Notes under the pieces: model-generated
Told to the model about the DNA's origin: nothing
Databases searched by the model: none
Seen by the model: the letters and a program-made list of their open reading frames with translations, nothing else
Part shown: piece by piece, positions 33,744 to 42,417 of the stretch
Numbering within the stretch: the first letter of the stretch is position 1
How the letters are laid out: every line of letters begins with the position of its first letter
Assembly: GCA_013349285.1 (NCBI GenBank)
Contig: DUZU01000019.1
Location: 1 to 58,445, forward strand
DNA length: 58,445 bases
Reading direction: 5' to 3'
Source: Deltaproteobacteria bacterium
GTDB lineage: Bacteria > Desulfobacterota > Desulfobulbia > Desulfobulbales > Desulfurivibrionaceae
Program-made: the position numbers and the translations under genes

Positions 33744-35003
33744 ATGCCGGTCGTAGCGCTTGTTTATCCTAAGTGGAACAAAATCCCAGAACAGACTGAA
33801 TTTCATTTGCCGCCTCATGGCCCGGTATGTGTGGCCGCCTCAATCCCGGAGAGATATGAGGTTAATTTCATTGATGAAAATGTCGATGAGCTCGATTTTT
33901 CCGCTGCCCCGGACGTGGTGCTGCTCTCAATGATGCTTACCTGCCAGATCCCCCGAGGCAAGGAAATTGCCGCCAAGTTCCGTGCGCAGGGTATCCCTGT
34001 TATTTGTGGCGGCATTGCCACGATGCTGCATGCGGAAGAAATGGCTGGTCATGTTGATGCCGTTTTTCTTGGAGAAACCGAGGGGGGCCGCTTGGATACG
34101 GTGTTGGTTGACCTGGAAAACGGCTGTTTGAAGCCGAAATATGATTATTTTCATGATTTTCCGCCCATTGAGAGTGTCGGCCCGGCTCGGCGCGAGATTT
34201 TGAATCTTGATCGCTATAAGTATCGGGGAGTAAGAATGGTTGATTTGGTTCATGCCTCCAGGGGCTGCAGGTTTAACTGTTTTCCGTGTGCCACCGCCTA
34301 CCTTGGCGGGCGGCAATTCAGACCTCGGCCCATTGATAAGGTTGTCGAGGAATTGGTGGGGATCGACAACAATCGTTTGTTTTTGGTAGATAACTCTCTG
34401 GCCCAAGACAAAAAGTGGGTTTTGGACCTTTTTGAGGCGATTACGCCGCTCAAGAAAAAATGGATCAGTCATCCGATCTTGGATGAAGACGAGGTGATTG
34501 CCAAAGCTGCCGAGGCTGGCTGTTGGTATGTTTATCAGGCCGTGTTTGACACCTCGGATGTGATCAGGGATCGGGTTAAAAGGTTGAAAGATCACGGCAT
34601 CGGCGTGGAAGCGGCGGTGCTGTTGGGTACGGATAACCAAGACGCCGATTACATTAAGCGGTTGGTGGATTTTCTCCTTGAAATCGATATTGATATGGCT
34701 GAATTTTCTATTCTCACCCCATTTCCCCATACTCCGGTTACTGCTGAATTCAGCAGAGACGGGCGGATTCTCCATAAAGATTGGAATCGCTACACCACGG
34801 CGGAAGTTTGTTTCCAACCCAAAAAGATGACCCCGGATGAGTTGCAGCAAATGTATGGTTATGCCTGGGAAACGTTTTACCAAGATATGTCCCAGTCCCT
34901 GCGGATGGGGCGGTTGTTCAGTGAGGTGGTAAAAAAGGAAATGGCCGACGGCTCTTATGTTCCCCATCGATTGGCGGCGGAACGTAAATGGCAGGCGTCA
35001 TAA
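33744..35003 (+). CDS. Cobalamin-binding radical SAM protein 1
   Basis: 419 residues. An N-terminal B12-binding-type Rossmann region (about 1-130; VVLLSMMLTCQIPRGKEIA, VICGGIATM) precedes the radical SAM core with CRFNCFPC (Cys175, Cys179, Cys182). The order matches class B radical SAM methylases and the HpnJ/HpnP-like group. A canonical DxHxxG cobalamin-ligand motif is not seen, as in many members of this class. Potential reactions are C-methylation or radical C-C bond formation on an unactivated carbon of the acyl chain. It overlaps the second copy by 16 bases. Confidence 0.87.
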   Translation: MPVVALVYPKWNKIPEQTEFHLPPHGPVCVAASIPERYEVNFIDENVDELDFSAAPDVVLLSMMLTCQIPRGKEIAAKFRAQGIPVICGGIATMLHAEEMAGHVDAVFLGETEGGRLDTVLVDLENGCLKPKYDYFHDFPPIESVGPARREILNLDRYKYRGVRMVDLVHASRGCRFNCFPCATAYLGGRQFRPRPIDKVVEELVGIDNNRLFLVDNSLAQDKKWVLDLFEAITPLKKKWISHPILDEDEVIAKAAEAGCWYVYQAVFDTSDVIRDRVKRLKDHGIGVEAAVLLGTDNQDADYIKRLVDFLLEIDIDMAEFSILTPFPHTPVTAEFSRDGRILHKDWNRYTTAEVCFQPKKMTPDELQQMYGYAWETFYQDMSQSLRMGRLFSEVVKKEMADGSYVPHRLAAERKWQAS

Positions 35004-36346
35004 TTGCCATGGCTCTTGATTGTCTTTTAATCTCCGCCAACAAGGTGGTTACCCCCTATCCCGTTTATCCTTTGGGGCTAGCCCATATCTCTGCCGCCCT
35101 GCTTCAGGCCGGGCACCGGGTAAGCCAGTTTGATATGTTGGCTGAGGGGGGTGCTAAACCCTTGCGCCGTCTTTTGCAAAACCATAATTATCAGATGATC
35201 GGGGTATCAATTCGTAACTTGGATACGGTTGACAGCACTGCGCCTGAAGGCTTTTTACCTGAAATTGCGGCAACCGTTGATCTTGTTCGGCAACATTCAC
35301 AAGCAGTGATTGTGTTGGGGGGAGCGGGTTTTTCCATAATGCCGGAAGAGTTGCTGGCATTACTCAAAGCCGATTACGGGGTGGTGGGGGCAGGAGAAAT
35401 TCTGATGCCATGGCTGGCGGATCAAATTGCCGCCGGCAACCTGCCCCGTGAAAATATTTTTAAAAACCCCTCTCCTGATTATTCCTGGCATAAGCCTGTT
35501 TATAGCTCCCAATCTCTCCCGTATTATGACGGCCACGGTGGAATGTTGAATATCCAGACCAAGCGGGGTTGCCCCTTTCGATGCTCTTATTGTACCTACC
35601 CCGCCATCGAGGGTAGGACCATGCATTATCGTGATCCCGAGGAAACGGCGGATGAGGTTTTTCGTCTTAAAAAAGAGCATGGCGTCAAATTTATTTTTTT
35701 TACCGACGGAGTATTTAATGATCAAAAAGGCCATTTTCGCATGGTGGCCGAGGCCTTGGCGAAAAGGGGCAATAAAACCCCTTGGAGCGCGTTTTTTAGA
35801 CCGGTCGGATTGAGAGAAGAAGATTTGATCCTCATGAAAAAAGCAGGGCTTGCCGCAATGGAGGTCGGAACCGATGCCGGGTGTGATCAGACCCTTGCCG
35901 CCCTGGATAAAGGTTTTTTTTTCAGTGACGTGTTAAAAACCAACAATCTTGCCCGGAAAGCAGCGGTTCCCTGTGCTCATTTTGTGATGTTTGGTGGGCC
36001 TGATGAGGATCAGGCAACCTTGGACGAAGGGTTGGCCAATATGGCGAAGCTTGAAGAATGTGTGATCTTTGCTTTTGCCGGAATCCGTATTTTGCCGAAA
36101 ACCACGTTGCATCAACGGGCAATTGCCGATGGGGTGATTTCAGCGGATCAAGCGCTTTTGGCTCCAACTTTTTATTTTTCACCCAAGCTTGCGGAGCTTG
36201 ATCTCGGTCAAAGAATCCAGGCGGCATTTGCCGGTCGCCTGGATCGTATTTATCCCTGCTCGCGGGTTGCAGAACAAATAGCAATGCTGCATAACGTTGG
36301 GCATGTCGGTCCGTTGTGGGATGCTCTTTTGCCAAGGCGACAATAA
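34988..36346 (+). CDS. Cobalamin-binding radical SAM protein 2
   Basis: 452 residues from ATG 34988, overlapping copy 1; ATG 35009 is an alternative that avoids overlap. The N-terminal B12-binding domain includes PVYPLGLAHISAALLQAGH and VIVLGGAGFSIMPEELL, and the radical SAM cluster is CPFRCSYC (Cys195, Cys199, Cys202). The two copies share their layout but differ clearly in sequence, so they probably have different substrates or positions. VEGRTMHYRDPEETADEV-type spacing is typical for the class. Tandem B12-radical-SAM genes next to KS genes are a hallmark of ladderane-type gene sets. Confidence 0.88.
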   Translation: MAGVIIAMALDCLLISANKVVTPYPVYPLGLAHISAALLQAGHRVSQFDMLAEGGAKPLRRLLQNHNYQMIGVSIRNLDTVDSTAPEGFLPEIAATVDLVRQHSQAVIVLGGAGFSIMPEELLALLKADYGVVGAGEILMPWLADQIAAGNLPRENIFKNPSPDYSWHKPVYSSQSLPYYDGHGGMLNIQTKRGCPFRCSYCTYPAIEGRTMHYRDPEETADEVFRLKKEHGVKFIFFTDGVFNDQKGHFRMVAEALAKRGNKTPWSAFFRPVGLREEDLILMKKAGLAAMEVGTDAGCDQTLAALDKGFFFSDVLKTNNLARKAAVPCAHFVMFGGPDEDQATLDEGLANMAKLEECVIFAFAGIRILPKTTLHQRAIADGVISADQALLAPTFYFSPKLAELDLGQRIQAAFAGRLDRIYPCSRVAEQIAMLHNVGHVGPLWDALLPRRQ

Positions 36347-36361
36347 ACTAAGGATCAATAA

Positions 36362-37552
36362 GTGGCCAGAGCCGGTTATGAAAATATAATGGTGGTGATT
36401 CCGGTCTATAATCATGGCGCAACCTTGCCGGCAGTTGTTGAGGCGGTTATAGCCGCCGGCTGGCCCGTGTTGGTGGTGGATGATGGCAGCAGTGATGAAG
36501 GGTTGCGCGCAATTTCCGATTTTGACTGTTATCTCACCCAGCTGCCCCGCAACATGGGGAAAGGTGCGGCTATAATGGCCGGGGCCAGGGAGGCCCAAAA
36601 ACTTGGTTATGGGCGAATTATCACCCTGGATGCCGATGGCCAGCATGATCCCGACGATGCGGTGGTCTTGGCCGAGAGGTCTGCAAAGCACGAGGGGCCG
36701 GCAATTATTATAGGAGCCCGGCGGATGATCCAGGAGACGGTGCCTAAATCCAGCCTTTTCGGTCGTGATTTTTCAAACTTTTGGGTGAAGCTCGAATGCG
36801 GATTGGATTTGGCTGATACCCAGAGCGGAATGAGGTTATATCCGGTTAAGGAACTATTGCAGCTCAACCCAGGCCGTCTGAGATATGATTTTGAAGTCGA
36901 GGTCTTGGTCCGGGCGGCGTGGGCCGGGGTGGCCATCGACTCGGTGGAAATTTCGGTACATTACCCGCCTCGGGACGAGCGGGTCAGTCATTTTCATAAG
37001 TTGAAGGATAATTTGCGGTTAACCGGATTGCACACGTTGCTGATAGGTAGACGTCTGATTCCATGGCCCCATTTAAAATTGGTTAAACAATCAACGCCGC
37101 GGCTTAGAGAACAGCTTGTGGTGCGGCATCCACTTAAAACTTTAAAAAAAATATGCCGGGAAAACGCCTCCCCGGCGGGCCAGGCCGTTGCCGTTTGGAT
37201 GGGTCTCTTTCTTGGGGCGCTGCCCCTGATTGCCTGTCATACCCTGGTAATTATTTATGTTACCCATCGTTTGCATATGAACAAGGTGGCGGCGGTTGCC
37301 GCCAGTCAGTTTTGTGCGCCGCCGGTGGTGCCGGTGCTTTGCATCCAGGTCGGATTTTTTATGGTCAATGGTCGGCTGTTACTTGATCTTTCCTGGCAAA
37401 AATGGCTGCTTGAAATCCCCCAACGGTTGGGGGATTGGCTCTTGGGCTCGTTGATCGTCGGTCCATTGTTGGGGTTTGTCGGCGCCGGGCTCATCTACTG
37501 GTTTTCCAGCCGGTTACAGGCTCATAAAAAAGCACAGTTGTCAGGGCATTAA
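36362..37552 (+). CDS. Glycosyltransferase family 2 fused to DUF2062 membrane domain
   Basis: 396 residues from GTG 36362 (AAGGA ribosome site). Residues of about 8-220 form a GT2 domain like dolichyl-phosphate mannose synthase: VVIPVYNHG, VVDDGSSD and the metal-binding DADGQHD. A DUF2062 membrane domain with three or four helices follows (about 265-385; SPAGQAVAVWMGLFLGALP). It would transfer a sugar from an activated donor to a lipid or to the polyene at the inner membrane. GT2 proteins are regular parts of aryl-polyene clusters. It overlaps the LpxL-like gene by one base (TAATG). Confidence 0.87.
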   Translation: MARAGYENIMVVIPVYNHGATLPAVVEAVIAAGWPVLVVDDGSSDEGLRAISDFDCYLTQLPRNMGKGAAIMAGAREAQKLGYGRIITLDADGQHDPDDAVVLAERSAKHEGPAIIIGARRMIQETVPKSSLFGRDFSNFWVKLECGLDLADTQSGMRLYPVKELLQLNPGRLRYDFEVEVLVRAAWAGVAIDSVEISVHYPPRDERVSHFHKLKDNLRLTGLHTLLIGRRLIPWPHLKLVKQSTPRLREQLVVRHPLKTLKKICRENASPAGQAVAVWMGLFLGALPLIACHTLVIIYVTHRLHMNKVAAVAASQFCAPPVVPVLCIQVGFFMVNGRLLLDLSWQKWLLEIPQRLGDWLLGSLIVGPLLGFVGAGLIYWFSSRLQAHKKAQLSGH

Positions 37553-38442
37553 TGGCTGCCAAGGCTAATGCAAAACAACGCCTGGAGGCGCTGGGCCATG
37601 GAATCTTTTATCTAGCCATGCGTCTTTTTGGGCAGCGGGGTGGCTATATTCTGTTGTGGCCGGTAATCTTTAGCTATGTTTTGTGCAGCCGAAAGATAAA
37701 ACAGCTCTCCGGCCCTTATCTTCGAAGAAGGTTCCCGGAGCATGGTTTTGTAAGGCGTTGGCGCGATACCCTTAAAAATCTTATCGCCTTTGGTCGGGTA
37801 TTGGTGGATCGGGGCTGGATGGGGGTGAGCGGCGAGGATTTACAGGGTGAAATCGTCGGCTATGAAAAGCTTGTTGCGCTGGCAGAGCAGGGGAAAGGCG
37901 TTGTTTTGCTCACCGCCCATGTGGGCAATTGGCAGACGGCTTTTGCCCATCTTGGTGATTTGCCGGTGCCGGTTCATGCCTTGATGCGCTATGATCAGCA
38001 GGCGGTAGCCAAGCACTATTTTGATCTTCGTGGCAAAGAGCGATCCTTTGCCATTATTAATAGTGATGGTCCGTTGGGTGGGGTGGTTGAAGCAACCGCT
38101 GCTCTACAGCGCGGGGAGATGGTCACGATCATGGGAGATCGGTTAGAGGGTGGCTCATTTGTGACCGTAGATTTCTTAGGTGATGCTGTGCGCCTGCCTG
38201 CTACCGCCTATGTTTTGGCGGCCTGCGTCGGTGCGCCGGTGGTGGTGGTGTTGGCCGCTAAAACCGGTAGGAAAAACTTTCAGTTACGGGTTTGGGGTGT
38301 TTGGCATCCTCGGTATGAAAATCGTGGTGAGCGGGCTGAAATGCTCAGGGAATCCGGGTTAAAGTTTGTGAAAATACTGGATAATTACTTAAGGAAATAT
38401 CCATATCAATGGTATAATTTTTATGATTTTTGGAAGCAATAA
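37552..38442 (+). CDS. LpxL/HtrB-like acyltransferase with altered catalytic motif
   Basis: 296 residues. The N-terminal membrane anchor (about 15-45) and acyltransferase fold follow the LpxL/MsbB pattern. The catalytic motif H-x4-E/D reads HVGNWQ here (His123, Gln128), so the usual acidic partner is replaced by Gln. The second motif MGDRLEGG is retained. Aryl-polyene clusters carry such lysophospholipid-acyltransferase-like proteins, thought to place the polyene on its lipid anchor. Whether the Gln variant is active, or works without a charge relay, cannot be told from the sequence. Confidence 0.85.
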   Translation: MAAKANAKQRLEALGHGIFYLAMRLFGQRGGYILLWPVIFSYVLCSRKIKQLSGPYLRRRFPEHGFVRRWRDTLKNLIAFGRVLVDRGWMGVSGEDLQGEIVGYEKLVALAEQGKGVVLLTAHVGNWQTAFAHLGDLPVPVHALMRYDQQAVAKHYFDLRGKERSFAIINSDGPLGGVVEATAALQRGEMVTIMGDRLEGGSFVTVDFLGDAVRLPATAYVLAACVGAPVVVVLAAKTGRKNFQLRVWGVWHPRYENRGERAEMLRESGLKFVKILDNYLRKYPYQWYNFYDFWKQ

Positions 38443-38494
38443 GTTCTGAAATTTTTTTATAAAAAACGTAACTTTAAAAAATGGTAGACCCAAG

Positions 38495-38749
38495 ATGGAT
38501 GATTTGAAAAAACGGCTTAAAGAAATATTTGTAGAAGACCTCAAGGTTCAAGGGGTGACTCCGGATGAGATTGACGATAATGCGCCGTTGTTCGGCGATG
38601 GTCTGGGCTTGGACTCTCTGGATGCCGTGGAGCTTGTTGTTTTGATCCAAAAACATTTTAACGTTCAGATTGCCAATATGGATGAAGGGCGGGAAGCATT
38701 TGCCTCTATAAACAGTTTGGCCGCATACATTCGGGAACACTTGAAATAG
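38495..38749 (+). CDS. Acyl carrier protein (ACP 2)
   Basis: 84 residues with the phosphopantetheine site LGLDSLDAVELVV (Ser41). It differs from ACP 1 in the first helix and loop (LKVQGVTPDEIDDNAPLF), so each ACP is probably recognised by different partners. The gap from the LpxL-like gene is 52 bases. The KS 3 gene follows by 14 bases. Confidence 0.92.
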   Translation: MDDLKKRLKEIFVEDLKVQGVTPDEIDDNAPLFGDGLGLDSLDAVELVVLIQKHFNVQIANMDEGREAFASINSLAAYIREHLK

Positions 38750-38763
38750 CCAACGCAAGGGGG

Positions 38764-40005
38764 ATGAATATTTCTGAGGGATCTGTTGCTATAAGCGGGT
38801 TGGGTTGTATCTCGGCGGCCGGGCGCGATGTGGAGGAGCACTTGCAGACTTTTGTCGAAAGATCAATCGTGCCCGCGCCTGTTCCTGGCCGGTTGTTTGA
38901 AACTTCCTTGCCATACCCTGTTTTTGCCGTCGGGCCGGACCCTCTATCCCCATGGAGCCGTGCTCTGCTCGAGAATCTCCAGCCGAAGATTTCGTTGATC
39001 GAGTTAAGCCGGACTTCGTTGTTGGTTTTAGATGCAGCACTCCAGGCAATCCGGTCCGCCGGTCTCAATCTGGATAAGTTGCAAAAAAAACGGGTAGGCA
39101 TCTGTCTGGGGACCACGGTTGGCTGCGCCTTTAATGATGAGGAGTATTACCGGACCTGGCGCCGGGGTGGCCGACCTTGTGCGGCCCCTATTTTCCGTTA
39201 TCTGGGCGGGAATATAGCCTCGGTGTTACAGGCGATTCTCTGTCTTCGGGGACCGGTCGGCGTGATAACCAATGCCTGTGCTTCCGGGACCGATGCCATT
39301 GGTGTAGCTAAAAATTGGCTAAATACGGATCGATGTGATCTTGTCATCGCCGGAGGCGCTGATGCTTTGTCCCGTATTGCCTATAATGGCTTTGCCTCGT
39401 TGATGTTAGCCGATCCTGATGCTTGCCGACCCTTTGATCAAAGTCGCAAGGGGTTGAATCTGGGGGAGGGCGCCGGAATTATGGTCTTGGCGAAAATAAG
39501 ACAGGATGATCGTCCCGCCCTTGGTTGGGTGCATGGCTATGGCACCGCAGCCGATGCCTGGCATCCTACTGCGCCTCATCCCGATGGGCGCGGGCTGCAG
39601 GCTGCGATCAAAAAGGCTGTTGCCGACTGTGGGGGCGGGATAAAAAAGGAGCAGGTTTCTTTGATTAACGCCCATGGTACCGGCACTCCCACAAATGATT
39701 TGGCCGAAACCACCGCTGTTGCCGCAGTTTTTTCTCAAGATTCCCTCCCTCCTCTTGTTTCGACCAAGGGCTTTACCGGTCATACCCTGGGCGCGGCCGG
39801 TGGCTTGGAGGCAATTTTTACCTTATTGGCTCTGGCGGCTGGTGAGAGTAAGGGGTCATTTCGTTGCGGCAATCCTGATCCTACTTTTCCATACCAGCCA
39901 ATGTCTCAAGGCGTCCAGGTTGCTCTCAATGGCAAGATCGGAATATCCGAGTCTCTCGCTTTTGGGGGAAGCAATAGCTGTCTGGTTTTGGAGGCGGCGT
40001 CATGA
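38764..40005 (+). CDS. Beta-ketoacyl-ACP synthase (KS 3)
   Basis: 413 residues. Cys172 lies in TNACASGTDAIG, with the histidines in INAHGTGTPTND and STKGFTGHTLGAAG, so the triad is complete. The region LGTTVGCAFNDEEYYRTWRRGG is typical of aryl-polyene-type KSs. Its stop overlaps the start of the KS-like gene (ATGA), so the two proteins are likely made in equal amounts and may form a KS-chain length factor heterodimer, as reported for aryl-polyene enzymes. Confidence 0.9.
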   Translation: MNISEGSVAISGLGCISAAGRDVEEHLQTFVERSIVPAPVPGRLFETSLPYPVFAVGPDPLSPWSRALLENLQPKISLIELSRTSLLVLDAALQAIRSAGLNLDKLQKKRVGICLGTTVGCAFNDEEYYRTWRRGGRPCAAPIFRYLGGNIASVLQAILCLRGPVGVITNACASGTDAIGVAKNWLNTDRCDLVIAGGADALSRIAYNGFASLMLADPDACRPFDQSRKGLNLGEGAGIMVLAKIRQDDRPALGWVHGYGTAADAWHPTAPHPDGRGLQAAIKKAVADCGGGIKKEQVSLINAHGTGTPTNDLAETTAVAAVFSQDSLPPLVSTKGFTGHTLGAAGGLEAIFTLLALAAGESKGSFRCGNPDPTFPYQPMSQGVQVALNGKIGISESLAFGGSNSCLVLEAAS

Positions 40006-40814
40006 GTGACAACGTTTTCATTCAATCAATTCAAGTAGCAGGTTGGCCTCTTGTCGGAGGTTTGCCTCAGCAGATGCAAAATGCCTTGCGGAGAGCGGAT
40101 GATTTTATCCGGCTCGCTGTTTTTGTCGGGGCAAGAGCTATTGAATCCGTCCCCCTTGCAAACATAGGTCCAGCTGAGATCGGTATTTTTTTGGGAACAA
40201 CCACCGGTCCCCTTGAGACAAACTTCCGTTTTCTTGATACACTGTTTGATGATGGCGAAGGCCGATGTTCGCCTACTTTATTTTCCCATTCAGTTCATAA
40301 TGCGGCGGCCGGTTACTTGGCGAGATTGTTGAATGTCCAGGGCCAGACCTTAACCATGACCAGCTTTGGCTGGCCGTTTTTGTCAGCTCTCTGCGAAGCT
40401 CGAGCGGCTTTGGTTAAAAAAGAGGTCAAAGTTGCCTTGGTGTTGGGTGTTGAAGAGGAGAGTCCTGTGCTGATCTTCGATGAAGGGGGGGGGCTTGAAG
40501 CAGCTAGGGCTTGTCGAAAAGGGGCCGTTGCCTGGCTTTTGGTTGATGAACAAACCGCGGAAATATCGGCAGTGGCCCGGTTGCTTGATGTGCTGCTTGA
40601 AGAGCACCCCTGTGACCCCGGCTTTTTTTTTAACCGCGCCGGCGAGCTTGTTGCTCCAGGCATAACAGAGAACTGCAGCCAATACCCCTCGGCATTACAG
40701 GCGGCGGTTGTGTTAAGTAAAAAGGTTGAGGACTGCAGTTTGGGCGGCGAATCGGAACTTGCCTGGGGGGTAGAAGCGCCCTGCGGCAAGGCCTCGATCT
40801 TCATTGATTTTTAA
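40002..40814 (+). CDS. Ketosynthase-like chain-length-factor candidate (no catalytic cysteine)
   Basis: 270 residues. The fold follows the KS N-terminal domain (IGIFLGTTTGPLETNFRFLDTLFDD, SPTLFSHSVHNAAAGYLARLLNVQGQ), but the nucleophile region is TMTSFGWPF instead of xxACxxG, and the C-terminal half with the histidines is shortened or missing. It is thus inactive for condensation. Coupling to KS 3 by the ATGA overlap supports a regulatory or chain-length partner role. Aryl-polyene clusters contain a comparable beta-ketoacyl synthase N-terminal-like protein. Confidence 0.78.
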   Translation: MSDNVFIQSIQVAGWPLVGGLPQQMQNALRRADDFIRLAVFVGARAIESVPLANIGPAEIGIFLGTTTGPLETNFRFLDTLFDDGEGRCSPTLFSHSVHNAAAGYLARLLNVQGQTLTMTSFGWPFLSALCEARAALVKKEVKVALVLGVEEESPVLIFDEGGGLEAARACRKGAVAWLLVDEQTAEISAVARLLDVLLEEHPCDPGFFFNRAGELVAPGITENCSQYPSALQAAVVLSKKVEDCSLGGESELAWGVEAPCGKASIFIDF

Positions 40815-40903
40815 GATAGTTAGGGTGGCAAGATATTTTGTTTGTTCGGCTATCATTTTAAATAAAGGATAATAAAGACTCCTCACGAGTTTATGGTGCC
40901 AAT

Positions 40904-41632
40904 ATGACTAAATCTCCAATCGCTTTTATTTCCGGGGCCAGCCGTGGGATTGGTGCGGCAATCGCTCTCCGCCTAGCCGATAGCGGGTATGATCTCTGGC
41001 TGAATTACCACTCTGCCCATGATGCCGCCCAAGCCCTAAAGGATAAAATCGAAGAAAAGGGGCAAGGTTGTCTGCTACTCCCCTTTGATGTTGCTGATGA
41101 GCAGGCGGTGTCGGCAGCCCTGGAGCCCTTGTTGGCTGATGAAGTGCCCTTTGCCTTTATCCATAACGCGGGAATCACCCGTGATACCCTGTTGCCTTTA
41201 ATGCGCCGTGCTGAGTGGGATACGGTGCTGGAAGTGCATTTGACCGGGTTTTTTCTGTTGGCCCGCCTGTTGTCAAAGTTCATGGTTTCGAAAAGAAAAG
41301 GGAGAATTATTGCCATTTCTTCGGTCTCCGGGGAAACCGGCCAGGCCGGGCAGGTTAATTACTCTGCGGCCAAGGCTGGTTTGATCGGAGCAAGTAAGGC
41401 CCTGGCCCGCGAGCTTGCTAGGCGAAACATCTTGGTTAATGTGGTTTCTCCGGGCCTGATTGACACCGAAATGATCAAAGATGTGCCCCTTGACAAGGTG
41501 TTGCCCATGGTTCCATTAAATCGGGTTGGTACGGTGGAGGAAGTGGCCGGGGTAGTAAATTTTCTGCTTAGCCCTGACGCAGGTTATATGACAGGTCAGG
41601 TTATCGGGGTGAATGGCGGATTGTATATCTAA
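40904..41632 (+). CDS. 3-oxoacyl-ACP reductase (FabG-like, SDR family)
   Basis: 242 residues. The NADPH-binding glycine motif is GASRGIGAAI, NAG occurs in IHNAGITRD, and the catalytic Ser-Tyr-Lys set is visible in ISSVSGETGQ and NYSAAKAG. The length is normal for FabG. It reduces beta-ketoacyl-ACP to the 3-hydroxy form and should work with the two dehydratases to lay down conjugated double bonds, since no enoyl reductase is encoded in the cluster. An 89-base gap and an AT-rich lead precede it. Confidence 0.92.
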   Translation: MTKSPIAFISGASRGIGAAIALRLADSGYDLWLNYHSAHDAAQALKDKIEEKGQGCLLLPFDVADEQAVSAALEPLLADEVPFAFIHNAGITRDTLLPLMRRAEWDTVLEVHLTGFFLLARLLSKFMVSKRKGRIIAISSVSGETGQAGQVNYSAAKAGLIGASKALARELARRNILVNVVSPGLIDTEMIKDVPLDKVLPMVPLNRVGTVEEVAGVVNFLLSPDAGYMTGQVIGVNGGLYI

Positions 41633-41738
41633 AGAATTATGTGATTGTGTTTGAGCTAAGATGTGGAAATTTTTTTGAGGTAATTTAGTCGCCGCATGTT
41701 TTTTTGTTTATTTCCTTAACCCAAAGAGGAAGCTTAAA

Positions 41739-42374
41739 ATGATCCTACAAAACTCAAAAATACTAGTTTGTGTTATCTTGATCTCAGTTTTGATTTTGCT
41801 TTCGGGCTGCTCTTCCAAATATGTGGGCGAGTCGGTGGATTCGAGCGAAGTTATCGGTAAAAAAATGTTTTTAAAAACCAATCTGCATGCCGATCGGGGA
41901 ACCGGCCATTTGTCCTCGGTTAATTATCAGGTTATCGGCAAGCTTATTAAGTGGGGATCTCCGGTAATTATTTCGGAAGAAAAAGTGTCTGATGATGCTC
42001 TACTGGATTTTGTGTTGAAGGAAATAGAGGCAAATGAGAACCATAATTTCTTTTTTCATGGACGAACCCTGAGATATGAGACTCCTTATAGTTATTTGAA
42101 AAAGATTTTAACGGAAGATCCGGCAGAGCTGGAGCGAACGATCGCCGGGCTGTCTGCTATCGATCAGCAGGGAATTGAGAAAGGGATAGTCTTGGTTGGC
42201 ATGAGCAAGATCGGGGTCAGGGTGGCCTTAGGGGATCCGCCGGTATTTGCTAATCCTGATCCGAAGACGGCGGTAATCTGGCATTATTGGTACAATAAAC
42301 GTGGTCAATTCAAGGTTGCATTTGATGAAGGTGGGATGGTGAAAGAAATAACGGGTTTTTACCCGGTTCGATAA
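41739..42374 (+). CDS. Lipoprotein with BamE/SmpA-like C-terminus
   Basis: 211 residues with a lipobox LLSGC (Cys24). The C-terminal 60 residues (GMSKIGVRVALGDPP...WHYWYNKRGQFKVAFDEGGMVKEI) follow the pattern of SmpA/OmlA (BamE) domains: a GM-starting helix, LGxPP, then aromatic strands. The N-terminal half is unlike anything I recognise. The gene is more AT-rich than its neighbours and interrupts the reductase-dehydratase order, so it may be a later insertion or an envelope partner of the pathway. The ribosome site is AGAGGAAG. Confidence 0.65.
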   Translation: MILQNSKILVCVILISVLILLSGCSSKYVGESVDSSEVIGKKMFLKTNLHADRGTGHLSSVNYQVIGKLIKWGSPVIISEEKVSDDALLDFVLKEIEANENHNFFFHGRTLRYETPYSYLKKILTEDPAELERTIAGLSAIDQQGIEKGIVLVGMSKIGVRVALGDPPVFANPDPKTAVIWHYWYNKRGQFKVAFDEGGMVKEITGFYPVR

Positions 42375-42417
42375 ATATTCACGATTCATTTTATCAGGAA
42401 AAGGGAGGCGTTTTGTA

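Noticed and set aside
34988-35008. Strict choice of the later ATG at 35009 for the second B12 radical SAM gene
   Set aside because: Neither start has a clear ribosome site; the overlapping start is kept as the longer option because overlaps are common in this cluster.
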